Notes under the pieces: generated by a model
The model's input: the letters and a program-made list of their open reading frames with translations, nothing else
The model's database searches: none
What the model was told of the DNA's origin: nothing
Shown: piece after piece, positions 1 through 7,186 of the stretch
How the letters are laid out: every line of letters begins with the position of its first letter
How positions within the stretch are numbered: the stretch's first letter is position 1
NCBI GenBank assembly: GCA_938028645.1
Contig: CALIMD010000197.1
Location: 1-8,410, forward strand
DNA from: an uncultured Alphaproteobacteria bacterium
GTDB taxonomy: Bacteria > Pseudomonadota > Alphaproteobacteria > Thalassobaculales > Thalassobaculaceae
Reading direction: 5' to 3'
Length of the DNA stretch: 8,410 bases
Position numbers and translations under genes: made by a program

Positions 1-549
1 GCTGCTTTGCCAAAAGTATCCAAGCCGAGGGTTAAGCCATCACCGATTAAGCCGAGCCGCAAAATGAAGCAAAAGCCATCCCCCTCCCAAAGACCTGTGC
101 AAAAGAAATTTAATAGCTTGTTGAAAGATTTAAAGAAAATAAAGCCTGATAATTTGAAAAGCGAAAAGGGTCTCGTAGATAGGTTAAAAGAAGCCTCGAA
201 AAGTGGAAGCAATAGATCCTTTAATCCGTTACAAAAAGTAACGATAAGCGAGATAGACTTAGTTCGTCAGCAGATCAGCCAGTGCTGGAATATTACTTCT
301 GGTGCCCGTCAGGCAGAAGCATTAAGTGTTGAGATAGAAATGAAAATGAACCCGGATGCTACCGTTCGAAAAGCCAGAGTGTTAGATCCGGCAAGAATGA
401 ATTCTGATCCATACTATCGAGCGGCCGCAGAGAGTGCATTGAGGGCATTAAGCCATCCAGATTGTATCCCGCTCAAATTTCCCTTGGATAAATATAAATT
501 ATGGAAATCATTTATATTTAATTTCGATCCAAAGAATATGTTACAGTAA
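1..549 (+). CDS. tolA: TolA, C-terminal part (gene starts before the window)
   Basis: This is the C-terminal 182 residues of TolA, the inner-membrane-anchored protein that spans the periplasm and links TolQR to TolB and Pal in the Tol-Pal system used for envelope constriction and outer-membrane integrity. The reading frame is open to base 1 and the first possible start is only a TTG at 7, so the N-terminal membrane segment and most of the central helix lie upstream. Residues 3-75 are rich in Lys, Pro and Ser, as expected for the end of the spacer domain. The C-terminal TolA/TonB-like domain runs from about residue 83 to the end, with VRQQISQCWN, the DPYYRAAAESALRA stretch, a P-L-K-F-P segment and the closing FDP motif, all typical of alphaproteobacterial TolA. 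Two Cys (about 95 and 155) could form a disulfide. tolB follows after 16 bases, so the two genes are probably co-transcribed. Family assignment is firm; only the true length is unknown. Confidence 0.9.
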   Translation, partial: AALPKVSKPRVKPSPIKPSRKMKQKPSPSQRPVQKKFNSLLKDLKKIKPDNLKSEKGLVDRLKEASKSGSNRSFNPLQKVTISEIDLVRQQISQCWNITSGARQAEALSVEIEMKMNPDATVRKARVLDPARMNSDPYYRAAAESALRALSHPDCIPLKFPLDKYKLWKSFIFNFDPKNMLQ

Positions 550-565
550 TGCGTGGAGTAAAATC

Positions 566-1921
566 ATGACTACAATCAATTCAGAATATCAAAAAGCCAA
601 TAGATTAAGTTTTATCTCGGTTCTACTAGTGTTGTTTTTTCTAGGCAGTGAAATGGCTTTTGCAGATCTTAGAATTGATGTTACCCAAGGTCGAGCTGAT
701 CCGATGCCTATAGCATTAAACGATTTTGTTGGTGTTGATGACAATTATAATCAGGTGGGAAGCGACATTTCATTAGTTATCGCCCAGAATCTGGAGCGGT
801 CTGGTCTATTTGCTCCCATAAATAAAGAAGCCTTCATAAAAAAGGCAGTTCCACTAGATAGGCGCCCCGAGTTTTCTAACTGGAAAGTCCTTAATGCCCA
901 AGCTATGGTCCATGGTCGAGTGAATCTAGAAGCGGATGGCCGTTTAAATATTCAATTTAGACTTTGGGATACATTTGCAGAACAGCAAATGGTTGGTAAT
1001 TCATATTTTACGACGCCCAAAAACTGGCGACGTGTTGCCCACATTATATCGGATCTAATATACAAAAGAATAACGGGTGAGGATGGCTATTTTGACACTA
1101 GGATAGTCTACATATCAGAGAGTGGTTCGAAGGATAGACGGCGTAAGCGTCTAGCTATAATGGATCAAGATGGAGCTAACCATCGCTTTCTAACCGATGG
1201 GTCTGATTTAGTGTTGACTCCAAGGTTTTCTCCAACCATGCAAGAAATTACGTATTTGGGTTATTATAATAAAAAACCCAGGGTATATATCTTTAATATA
1301 GATACTGGTCAGCAAGAAGTGCTGGGTGATTTCCCGGGCATGACTTTTGCGCCTCGTTTTTCTCCTGACGGATCAAAAGTGATTATGAGTTTGGCAAAAA
1401 GCGGTGTTACTGACATTTATACTATGGATTTGGCGACTAGAAGGGTCCGGAGGTTAACAAACAGTCCGGCGATCGACACTTCACCAACTTTTTCTCCTGA
1501 TGGTGCGCGGGTAGTTTTCAATTCGGACCGCGGTGGAACGCAGCAAATCTATGTAATGAATGCCAATGGCAAATCAGTTAAAAGGATCAGTTTTGGGGAT
1601 GGCCGATACGCTACTCCGGTTTGGTCGCCGCGGGGGGACTTAATTGCTTTCACAAAAATGCGCAAAGGTGTTTTTTCGATAGGGGTAATGAAGCCAGATG
1701 GTACTGGGGAACGTATCTTAACTAGTGGCTATCTTGTCGAGTCGCCAACCTGGGCGCCGAATGGTCGAGTTCTTATTTTTTTTCGACAAATGCGACCTAA
1801 AGCTAATGGTCGAAGCGGTCCGGTTAAACTTTTTTCTATTGATCTTACCGGCTTCAATGAACGGGAAATAATAACGCCAAATGAAGCGTCTGATCCTGCG
1901 TGGTCTCCCTTAAACAACTAA
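566..1921 (+). CDS. tolB: Tol-Pal system protein TolB
   Basis: TolB is the soluble periplasmic protein that binds Pal through its beta-propeller and TolA through its N-terminal end. The 451-residue product is close to the usual length. It begins with a signal peptide: a polar stretch to R13, a hydrophobic core at about 14-27, and a likely cleavage after A31-F-A33, giving a mature N terminus DLRIDVTQG. An N-terminal alpha/beta domain follows to about residue 180, containing the conserved AQAMVHGRV and QFRLWD segments. Propeller blades then repeat the FSPDG or WSP pattern (for example FSPDGSKV, FSPDGARVVFNSDR, VWSPRGD, TWAPNG), and the protein ends in ASDPAWSP as in other alphaproteobacterial TolBs. 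The ATG at 566 is preceded by GGAG (555-558) with 7-base spacing, and there is no competing start. It lies between tolA and pal, as expected for this operon. Confidence 0.97.
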   Translation: MTTINSEYQKANRLSFISVLLVLFFLGSEMAFADLRIDVTQGRADPMPIALNDFVGVDDNYNQVGSDISLVIAQNLERSGLFAPINKEAFIKKAVPLDRRPEFSNWKVLNAQAMVHGRVNLEADGRLNIQFRLWDTFAEQQMVGNSYFTTPKNWRRVAHIISDLIYKRITGEDGYFDTRIVYISESGSKDRRRKRLAIMDQDGANHRFLTDGSDLVLTPRFSPTMQEITYLGYYNKKPRVYIFNIDTGQQEVLGDFPGMTFAPRFSPDGSKVIMSLAKSGVTDIYTMDLATRRVRRLTNSPAIDTSPTFSPDGARVVFNSDRGGTQQIYVMNANGKSVKRISFGDGRYATPVWSPRGDLIAFTKMRKGVFSIGVMKPDGTGERILTSGYLVESPTWAPNGRVLIFFRQMRPKANGRSGPVKLFSIDLTGFNEREIITPNEASDPAWSPLNN

Positions 1922-1930
1922 AAAACCAAA

Positions 1931-1964
1931 AAAATCGCTTTTTAAAGTGATTTTAATCGGTTTT
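1931..1964 (+). terminator. Weak hairpin after tolB, possible partial terminator
   Basis: AAAATCGCTT (1931-1940) pairs with AAGTGATTTT (1945-1954), giving a 10-bp stem with one G-U pair and a 4-base loop. It begins 9 bases after the tolB stop. The stem is AT-rich and the downstream T content is modest (a TTTT at 1961-1964), so it may only reduce read-through into pal or protect the 3' end of the tolB message. It is structurally clear, but its role is inferred. Confidence 0.4.
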
Positions 1965-2088
1965 AGGTTTATTTTGGGCGCTTAATCATATATTCATTTG
2001 TGTTCGACGTTGCATAAGTATACAAACTGGTTCTTTACATGTACTCAGTAATAGCGAGCTTCGTTTAGATTGTTTAAGGGGTTAAATC
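1965..2088 (+). promoter_or_regulatory. tolB-pal intergenic region, possible weak pal promoter
   Basis: This leader of pal contains no gene or clear RNA motif. The best promoter-like element is TATACA (2019-2024, 4 of 6 matches to a -10 box), but nothing upstream at the right distance resembles a -35 box well. Two short palindromes (GTATAC at 2018-2023, TACATGTA at 2036-2043) are visible. AAGGGG at 2076-2081 is a good Shine-Dalgarno sequence, 7 bases before the pal ATG. pal may depend on tolB read-through, on this weak element, or on both. Confidence 0.3.
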
Positions 2089-2613
2089 ATGCGACTTAAT
2101 ATTTTAAGTCTAATTGCTGCGGCGGCAATGCTAGCTGCTTGTGCACAAGATCAAGAGATAGCTGGCGGCTCCAGCGGCGCCGGAAGTTCAAGCGAGCAGA
2201 GCAAATCTGCTAGTAGTAGTGGGAGTTCGAGTGGTAGCGTCTCCTATGGAACCGTTCCCGGTTCAAAAGAAAACTTTGTGTCCGAAGTCGGGGATAGGGT
2301 GTTTTTTGGTTATGATAGCTCAGATTTAACCATGGATTCACAGTCTACCTTAGATCGTCAGGCTACATGGTTACAGAAATTTCCTAGCGTTAGAGTATCA
2401 ATAGAGGGGCATTGTGACGAACGTGGTACCCGGGAATATAACTTAGCTTTGGGTGAACGTAGGGCAAATGCAGTGAAAGACTATTTGGTAGCAAGAGGTG
2501 TAGATGGTGGAAGAGTAAGCACCATCAGTTACGGTAAAGAAAAGCCGGTGGCACTCGGAAATGATAAAGAGTCCTGGAGCCAAAATAGACGTGGCGTCAC
2601 AACAATACAGTAA
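2089..2613 (+). CDS. pal: Peptidoglycan-associated lipoprotein Pal
   Basis: Pal is an outer-membrane lipoprotein that binds the diaminopimelate of peptidoglycan and, in turn, TolB and TolA. The 174-residue product has a lipoprotein signal with lipobox L15-A-A-C18, so C18 should be lipidated; the following residue is Ala, which is consistent with outer-membrane sorting. Residues 26-52 form a Ser/Gly-rich tether. The OmpA-like domain runs from about 60 to 174 and contains D69-RVFFGYDSSDL, the Pal signature IEGHCDERGTREYNLALGERR (105-125), SYGKEKP (147-153) and WSQNRRGVT (163-171). D110 and R125 have the 15-residue spacing of the two diaminopimelate-binding residues known in OmpA-family domains. 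The start is set by AAGGGG 7 bases upstream and by the signal peptide. A terminator follows, so pal seems to end its transcript. Confidence 0.97.
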   Translation: MRLNILSLIAAAAMLAACAQDQEIAGGSSGAGSSSEQSKSASSSGSSSGSVSYGTVPGSKENFVSEVGDRVFFGYDSSDLTMDSQSTLDRQATWLQKFPSVRVSIEGHCDERGTREYNLALGERRANAVKDYLVARGVDGGRVSTISYGKEKPVALGNDKESWSQNRRGVTTIQ

Positions 2614-2638
2614 AACGTGATACATACTGCTAAATGGT

Positions 2639-2677
2639 GGCGCTACATTATCATTTTTTTTGTAGCGCCTTAATTTT
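2639..2677 (+). terminator. Intrinsic terminator after pal
   Basis: GGCGCTACA (2639-2647) and TGTAGCGCC (2661-2669) form a perfect 9-bp, GC-containing stem with a 13-base T-rich loop, followed by TTAATTTT. It lies 25 bases after the pal stop. The T tail is interrupted by two A residues, so efficiency may be moderate, but this is the clearest candidate for the end of the tol-pal transcript. Confidence 0.65.
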
Positions 2678-2704
2678 GACATAGGTGTCCTATATTCTTT
2701 TAAA
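2676..2704 (+). promoter_or_regulatory. Predicted promoter for cpoB-tilS
   Basis: A perfect -35 box TTGACA (2676-2681) is followed, after exactly 17 bases, by TTTAAA (2699-2704, 4 of 6 matches to a -10 box), putting the start of transcription near 2711. A better -10 lookalike, TATAGT (2714-2719), has no matching -35. The spacer contains the palindrome ATAGGTGTCCTAT (2681-2693). The promoter directly follows the pal terminator, which supports a separate cpoB-tilS unit. A GAATC (GANTC) site at 2709-2713 lies at the predicted start point. Confidence 0.5.
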
Positions 2705-2740
2705 AATCGAATCTATAGTGGATTAATAAGGAATATCAAA

Positions 2741-3751
2741 ATGGCTCAACAAAAGTGGTTGATAGCGCGCGTTTTGTGTTTTGTAGTTCTTTATTTCTCG
2801 GCAAATACGGCAAATAGCCAGTCTAATAACGATTTGCTCAACAGAATTAATAGACTTGAATCGGAAATGAGTGATTTAAATAGGCACTTGTTTTCAAAAA
2901 AGAGGACGGTGGGGTCACCATCTAGCCAAAATGGCAGTGAAACTACTTCAGGGCCGCTTGTTGTTAATTCTGCGCGTGCGGTTGAAGTTTCTTCCCATCA
3001 AAGTGCTGCCGCCCAAAATATCATTAAATTACAGAGACTTGAAGCGCTAGTTCGCTCACTCCAAGGTGTGTCGGAGGAACTAAATAATCGAATAGACAAG
3101 CTCGTAGGCGATCTTGATCGACGTTTAGCGGTATTAGAAACCGATGCCCCATTTAAAGATAAAGTTATTACTCGTAAGCAAGTTGAAAGCCCAAACTCGA
3201 TAGCCGTAGTCTCTAATGCAAAAGAAGCCAGTAAACAAGGCGTTTTAGGCTATTTACCCGACCCGGTTAACAAAAATAATACAAGCAACCTTGGCTCAAC
3301 CAAGGTCAGCAGTTCTGTGCCCCCCCAGAAGGTAAACAAAAAAGTATCATTGTTGCCAACTGGAACTCCTAGCGAACGTTATAAGCATGCCTTTCAATAT
3401 TTGAGGAAACGAGACTACAAAAAAGCCGAAGCGGCTTTATTAGAATTCATTAATGCGCATGCGGACGACCCACTGGCAGCTAATGCAAATTATTGGTTGG
3501 GTAAAACATTTTACACAAGAGGGTTATACGGCAAAGCGGCTGAGATATTCATAACAGGTTATGAGAAATATTCTACAAGTCCAAAAACAGCAGATAGTCT
3601 GCTGGGTCTTGGTTTCTCATTAGTTAGATTAAAACGTCCTGAGGATGCTTGCCTTGCTTTTGGGCAGTTACTGAACGAGTTTCCACAATTAGCTTCATCA
3701 ACTAAAAAGCAAGCAATAACGGAAAGTAAAAGGATTGGTTGCAAAGGCTAA
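2741..3751 (+). CDS. cpoB: Cell division coordinator CpoB (YbgF family)
   Basis: CpoB is a periplasmic partner of the Tol system that, in E. coli, binds TolA and coordinates peptidoglycan synthesis with outer-membrane constriction. The 336-residue product has a signal peptide with hydrophobic core at about 7-20 and likely cleavage near A24-N-S26. Two coiled-coil segments with heptad Leu/Ile follow, at about 31-50 (NDLLNRINRLESEMSDLNRHL) and 94-133, then a low-complexity linker to about 208. The C-terminal third, from about 210, holds three TPR units (SERYKHAFQYLRKRDYKKAE, NYWLGKTFYTRGLYGKAAEI, LLGLGFSLVRLKRPEDACLAF) and ends in RIGCKG, close to other alphaproteobacterial members. It is longer than the E. 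coli protein because of the first coil and the linker. The ATG is supported by TAAGGA (2727-2732), 8 bases upstream. tilS starts 3 bases after the stop. Confidence 0.93.
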   Translation: MAQQKWLIARVLCFVVLYFSANTANSQSNNDLLNRINRLESEMSDLNRHLFSKKRTVGSPSSQNGSETTSGPLVVNSARAVEVSSHQSAAAQNIIKLQRLEALVRSLQGVSEELNNRIDKLVGDLDRRLAVLETDAPFKDKVITRKQVESPNSIAVVSNAKEASKQGVLGYLPDPVNKNNTSNLGSTKVSSSVPPQKVNKKVSLLPTGTPSERYKHAFQYLRKRDYKKAEAALLEFINAHADDPLAANANYWLGKTFYTRGLYGKAAEIFITGYEKYSTSPKTADSLLGLGFSLVRLKRPEDACLAFGQLLNEFPQLASSTKKQAITESKRIGCKG

Positions 3752-3754
3752 CTG

Positions 3755-5110
3755 ATGTTAGATTATGAATTGCTAGCCAATGAGTCCAACCGTCCAGTCG
3801 GACATCAAGAATTTGGATCCTTGATAGCTAATTGCGGTGCTACCGTAAACAACTCCCATTTGGCTGTTGGTGTATCTGGTGGGGCGGACAGTATGGCGTT
3901 ATGCATTCTTGCAGCGAGGTGGGGGCGTTTAAATAATGTTTTGGTGACAGCATTGGTCGTGGATCACGGCCTTCGGGTATCCTCTGCATATGAAGTAAGA
4001 GTGGTTGCTTCTTGGCTCAAAAGATTAGCAATCCCTTTTGAAATTCTTACTATTAAGCAACCAAAACCAACAACAGGTATTCAAGAGAAAGCGCGGCGTT
4101 GGCGTTTCTTGGAATTTGACAACTGGTGCAGATCAAACAGTGTAAATCTAGTGCTACTGGGGCACACGCTAGACGATCAAATTGAAACACTTTTTATGCG
4201 TATAAACGCGGATACGGGACCCGATGGCCTGAGCGGCATGCTGAGTTATACAAGAGTGCGAGGATTAATCATAGCCCGACCATTGCTATCTGTAACCAAA
4301 AAGAGACTTATAGCCACTTGTAATCACCATAACCAAACGTGGATAAATGATCCGAGTAATTTTGATGAAAGGTTTACCCGTGTTTTCTGGCGAAATCTTC
4401 AACCAAAAGTTGAGCAAGTCGGGTTAGCACGTCGATCTATCGAGCGGTTTTCTAAAATTATGGGCAGTTTGCGTGGGATTATTGACCATCATTGCCGTGA
4501 TTTTATAAAATATTCCGGCGGGGTTTCTTCTTTAGGACTAATTTGGTTCGAGGCATCAGATTTCAACAAATTGCCACCCTATTTTGCAGAGCTAATGATA
4601 GGCCGAATACTGAGGTCCATCGGTGGGGCTTCGAAACCCATAAAAAAGCGCAGGATTGGCAAGTTATGTCGAAATCTTACTGATAAAAGCTCATTAATTG
4701 AGACACTAGGGGGATGTATAGTTCAGCGGTCGGAAAACGGCCGGATTTCAGTATATAGAGAGTATGCAAAATGCCAAGCACCGATTTCATGTCTTCCGGG
4801 GCAAACATTTCGATGGGATAATAGGTTTGAAATAACTTTATCGGGGGATCAGAGCGCCATTATAGAAGCTTTAGGTCATCATGGATGGCGTCAAGTTATT
4901 GACAATGCGAATATTTCTGGAAATTTTGCTATGCTAAAACAAATCCCTTTTAAGGCCAGATTGTCTTTACCTGTTATCCGACACCTTGACGGAGGGCTCT
5001 CGATACCCCACTTTAAAGGAGTGGTCATCGCGGAAGGGTGCGCTGTTTCTTGTGAGCCGGTAGCGGAATTCCGACCCGATGCTGACTGGGTTTTCGAGCT
5101 AGTTACGTAA
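3755..5110 (+). CDS. tilS: tRNA(Ile)-lysidine synthase TilS
   Basis: TilS uses ATP and lysine to convert the wobble cytidine of the CAU-anticodon tRNA-Ile to lysidine, so that it reads AUA and is charged with isoleucine. It is an essential cytosolic enzyme in most bacteria. The 451-residue product shows the N-type ATP pyrophosphatase P-loop SGGADS (41-46), VDHGLR (69-74), GIQEKAR (108-114), H137-x-x-DDQ-x-ET (137-145) and the WINDPSN-to-R segment that closes the catalytic domain. The remaining 200 or so residues correspond to the more variable C-terminal substrate-binding domains. The usual RGSG after the DDQxET helix reads ADTG here (152-155). The start is 3 bases after cpoB, with AAAGG (3743-3747) inside the end of cpoB as the ribosome site, so translation of the two genes is probably linked. 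It has no promoter of its own that I can see. Confidence 0.95.
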   Translation: MLDYELLANESNRPVGHQEFGSLIANCGATVNNSHLAVGVSGGADSMALCILAARWGRLNNVLVTALVVDHGLRVSSAYEVRVVASWLKRLAIPFEILTIKQPKPTTGIQEKARRWRFLEFDNWCRSNSVNLVLLGHTLDDQIETLFMRINADTGPDGLSGMLSYTRVRGLIIARPLLSVTKKRLIATCNHHNQTWINDPSNFDERFTRVFWRNLQPKVEQVGLARRSIERFSKIMGSLRGIIDHHCRDFIKYSGGVSSLGLIWFEASDFNKLPPYFAELMIGRILRSIGGASKPIKKRRIGKLCRNLTDKSSLIETLGGCIVQRSENGRISVYREYAKCQAPISCLPGQTFRWDNRFEITLSGDQSAIIEALGHHGWRQVIDNANISGNFAMLKQIPFKARLSLPVIRHLDGGLSIPHFKGVVIAEGCAVSCEPVAEFRPDADWVFELVT

Positions 5111-5113
5111 CTG

Positions 5114-5143
5114 CTTGTTAGATGGTGCAAAAAGCCGTATTTT
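5114..5143 (+). promoter_or_regulatory. Predicted ftsH promoter, possibly heat-shock type
   Basis: TTGTTA (5115-5120) and TATTTT (5138-5143) are spaced 17 bases apart and match the sigma-70 boxes at 4 of 6 positions each. The same bases can be read as CTTG (5114-5117), 18 bases, then CGTATTT (5136-5142), which resembles the alphaproteobacterial sigma-32 pattern CTTG-N17/18-CYTATNT with one mismatch. The start of transcription would be near 5150, giving a leader of about 50 bases before ftsH. That ftsH is often heat-inducible is known; activity of this element is inferred. Confidence 0.45.
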
Positions 5144-5186
5144 TAATGAATTCATACTGGCTACCGAGTGTTTGAAGAATATTGAT

Positions 5187-5191
5187 AGGGA
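5187..5191 (+). promoter_or_regulatory. Ribosome binding site setting the GTG start of ftsH
   Basis: AGGGA lies 7 bases before the GTG at 5199. It favours that GTG over the ATG at 5192, which is out of frame, sits against the site, and meets a stop after four codons. Confidence 0.7.
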
Positions 5192-5198
5192 ATGATTT

Positions 5199-7130
5199 GT
5201 GAATAAATATGGTAAAAACCTAGCTCTTTGGATTGTTATTGGCGTCTTACTGGTCGCTTTATTCAATCTTTTCCAAAATAACGGATCTCGTGGAAATTAT
5301 TCCAGCCTCGCTTTTTCTGATTTCCTGAGTGAAGTAGAGAGCGGCCGTATTAATGAAGTGACCATTCAAGGCAACACCATAAAGGGGCATTTTAATGATG
5401 GCCGCGCATTCTCTACTTACACGCCCAATGACCCAGGTATAGTAGATAGACTTCGCTCGGGTAATGTCCGCATTTCAGCGGCTCCAAAAGAAGAAGGTAT
5501 GTCGGGACTCCTAGGTATTTTGATCTCCTGGTTCCCGATGTTACTTTTTATCGGGGTATGGATTTTTTTCATGCGTCAAATGCAAGGTGGTGGCGGAAAA
5601 GCCATGGGGTTTGGGAAAAGTAAAGCAAAACTGCTAACGGAAAAATTAGGTAGGGTGACATTTGACGACGTCGCAGGCATCGACGAGGCCAAAACCGAGC
5701 TGGAAGAAATTGTAGAATTTCTGAAAGACCCGCAAAAATTCCAGAGATTGGGCGGTAAGATACCCAAAGGCTGTTTGTTAGTGGGACCACCAGGAACAGG
5801 AAAAACCCTTTTGGCTCGCGCCATCGCTGGAGAGGCCAATGTACCATTTTTTACAATATCCGGATCGGATTTTGTAGAAATGTTTGTAGGGGTGGGTGCA
5901 AGCCGCGTCAGGGATATGTTTGAGCAAGGCAAGAAAAATGCACCCTGTATCATTTTCATTGATGAAATAGATGCGGTTGGTCGACATCGTGGTGCAGGTT
6001 TAGGTGGTGGCAACGACGAGCGTGAACAAACTCTTAACCAATTATTGGTTGAAATGGATGGTTTTGAGGCTAACGAAGGTGTGATTTTGATAGCTGCTAC
6101 CAACCGCCCAGACGTTTTAGATCCAGCGCTCTTGAGGCCAGGACGTTTCGATCGTCAGGTAGTAGTTCCAAATCCAGATATATTGGGTAGAGAACGTATA
6201 TTAAAGGTGCATATGCGTAAGGTACCATTGGCTCCTGATGTCGAGGCACGGACAATTGCGCGAGGTACCCCCGGGTTTTCGGGAGCAGATCTCGCGAATC
6301 TTGTGAATGAAGCAGCTCTTTTAGCGGCCCGTAAAGGTAAACGCGTTGTGTTTATGAGTGAATTTGAAGAAGCCAAAGACAAAGTAATGATGGGTTCTGA
6401 GCGCCGTTCAATGGTAATGACGGACGAAGAGAAAAAGCTAACCGCCTATCATGAGGCTGGTCATGCAGTGGTCGCTTTGCATTGTGAAGACTCGGATCCA
6501 ATTCATAAAGCAACTATTATTCCGCGGGGGAGAGCATTAGGAATGGTGATGCGATTACCAGAAGGGGATAGAATTTCCCTTTCAAAAGCAAAGATCTTTG
6601 CTGATCTGAGAGTTGCGTGCGGAGGCAGAATAGCGGAAGAAATGATTTTTGGGGAAACGAAAATTACGACAGGCGCATCTTCTGACATAAAAATGGTGTC
6701 GGATATGTCGCGGCGCATGGTTACAGAATGGGGAATGAGCGATAAGCTTGGATTTTTAGCGTATGGTGCAGATCAGCAAGAGGTGTTTTTGGGTCATTCT
6801 GTTACTCAGACGAAAAATCTTTCTGATGCTACTGCTAAAACAATTGATGAAGAAACACGTAGAATAATTGACGAAGCTTATACAGATGCATCAAATATAT
6901 TAAATGAAAATAAGGACCAACTAGAGACCGTGGCTAAAGGACTTTTGGAATATGAGACACTGTCTGGAGACGAAATCGCATCGTTGATAGATGGTAATAC
7001 TTTATCCAAGAATAAACCAGGCGATGAAACTCCAAAGTCAGGAGGTGGCAGGAGGTCGTCAGTACCAACCGGTGGTGAAGATAATCAGTCTGGCCGGGAT
7101 CTAGAGCCTGACCCTCAGCTTGGCGACTAA
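5199..7130 (+). CDS. ftsH: ATP-dependent zinc metalloprotease FtsH
   Basis: FtsH is a hexameric inner-membrane AAA+ protease that extracts and degrades membrane proteins and unstable regulators such as the heat-shock sigma factor and, in E. coli, LpxC. The 643-residue product is of normal length. It has a first membrane segment (about 8-25), a periplasmic domain (about 30-100) and a second membrane segment (about 104-125). The AAA domain has Walker A GPPGTGKT (196-203), pore-loop F229-V-G, Walker B IIFIDEID (251-258), and the second region of homology ending in RPGRFDR with arginine fingers R315 and R318. The protease domain has the zinc site H418-E-A-G-H422 and the third ligand D496 in TTGASSDI. 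The C-terminal tail after 600 is Gly/Pro-rich with SSVP and LEPDPQ, as in other Alphaproteobacteria. It starts with GTG behind AGGGA. A strong terminator follows, so ftsH may be mostly a single-gene transcript. Confidence 0.98.
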   Translation: MNKYGKNLALWIVIGVLLVALFNLFQNNGSRGNYSSLAFSDFLSEVESGRINEVTIQGNTIKGHFNDGRAFSTYTPNDPGIVDRLRSGNVRISAAPKEEGMSGLLGILISWFPMLLFIGVWIFFMRQMQGGGGKAMGFGKSKAKLLTEKLGRVTFDDVAGIDEAKTELEEIVEFLKDPQKFQRLGGKIPKGCLLVGPPGTGKTLLARAIAGEANVPFFTISGSDFVEMFVGVGASRVRDMFEQGKKNAPCIIFIDEIDAVGRHRGAGLGGGNDEREQTLNQLLVEMDGFEANEGVILIAATNRPDVLDPALLRPGRFDRQVVVPNPDILGRERILKVHMRKVPLAPDVEARTIARGTPGFSGADLANLVNEAALLAARKGKRVVFMSEFEEAKDKVMMGSERRSMVMTDEEKKLTAYHEAGHAVVALHCEDSDPIHKATIIPRGRALGMVMRLPEGDRISLSKAKIFADLRVACGGRIAEEMIFGETKITTGASSDIKMVSDMSRRMVTEWGMSDKLGFLAYGADQQEVFLGHSVTQTKNLSDATAKTIDEETRRIIDEAYTDASNILNENKDQLETVAKGLLEYETLSGDEIASLIDGNTLSKNKPGDETPKSGGGRRSSVPTGGEDNQSGRDLEPDPQLGD

Positions 7131-7161
7131 AAACTCTAGTTATGCGTGAAGTAATAAAACT

Positions 7162-7186
7162 AGCCGTGCCGCCGCGCGGCTTTTTT
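7162..7186 (+). terminator. Strong intrinsic terminator between ftsH and folP
   Basis: AGCCGTGC (7162-7169) pairs with GCGCGGCT (7174-7181), giving an 8-bp GC-rich stem with one G-U pair and a CGCC loop, followed directly by a run of six T (7181-7186). This is a textbook intrinsic terminator starting 32 bases after the ftsH stop. It falls inside the longest possible folP frame, so either folP starts downstream or the hairpin is encoded in folP. A second short inverted repeat, CTAGTT (7136-7141) with AACTAG (7158-7163), overlaps its first two bases. Confidence 0.85.

Noticed and set aside
2164..2245. AGC/AGT-rich tract in pal as a simple-sequence repeat
   Set aside because: It encodes the Ser/Gly tether expected after the lipidated Cys of Pal and shows no exact tandem unit.
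2443..2682. Antisense frame across the end of pal and its terminator
   Set aside because: It runs through the hairpin terminator and the conserved Pal C terminus and has no recognisable domain.
5192..5206. Four-codon ATG frame overlapping the ftsH start
   Set aside because: It is too short to mean anything, and its ATG lies against the ribosome site, which is correctly spaced for the GTG at 5199.
5576..6103. Long antisense open frame of 175 codons inside ftsH
   Set aside because: It mirrors the conserved AAA domain coding strand, shows no recognisable protein features, and has no supporting ribosome site. It is best explained as a codon-bias shadow of ftsH.
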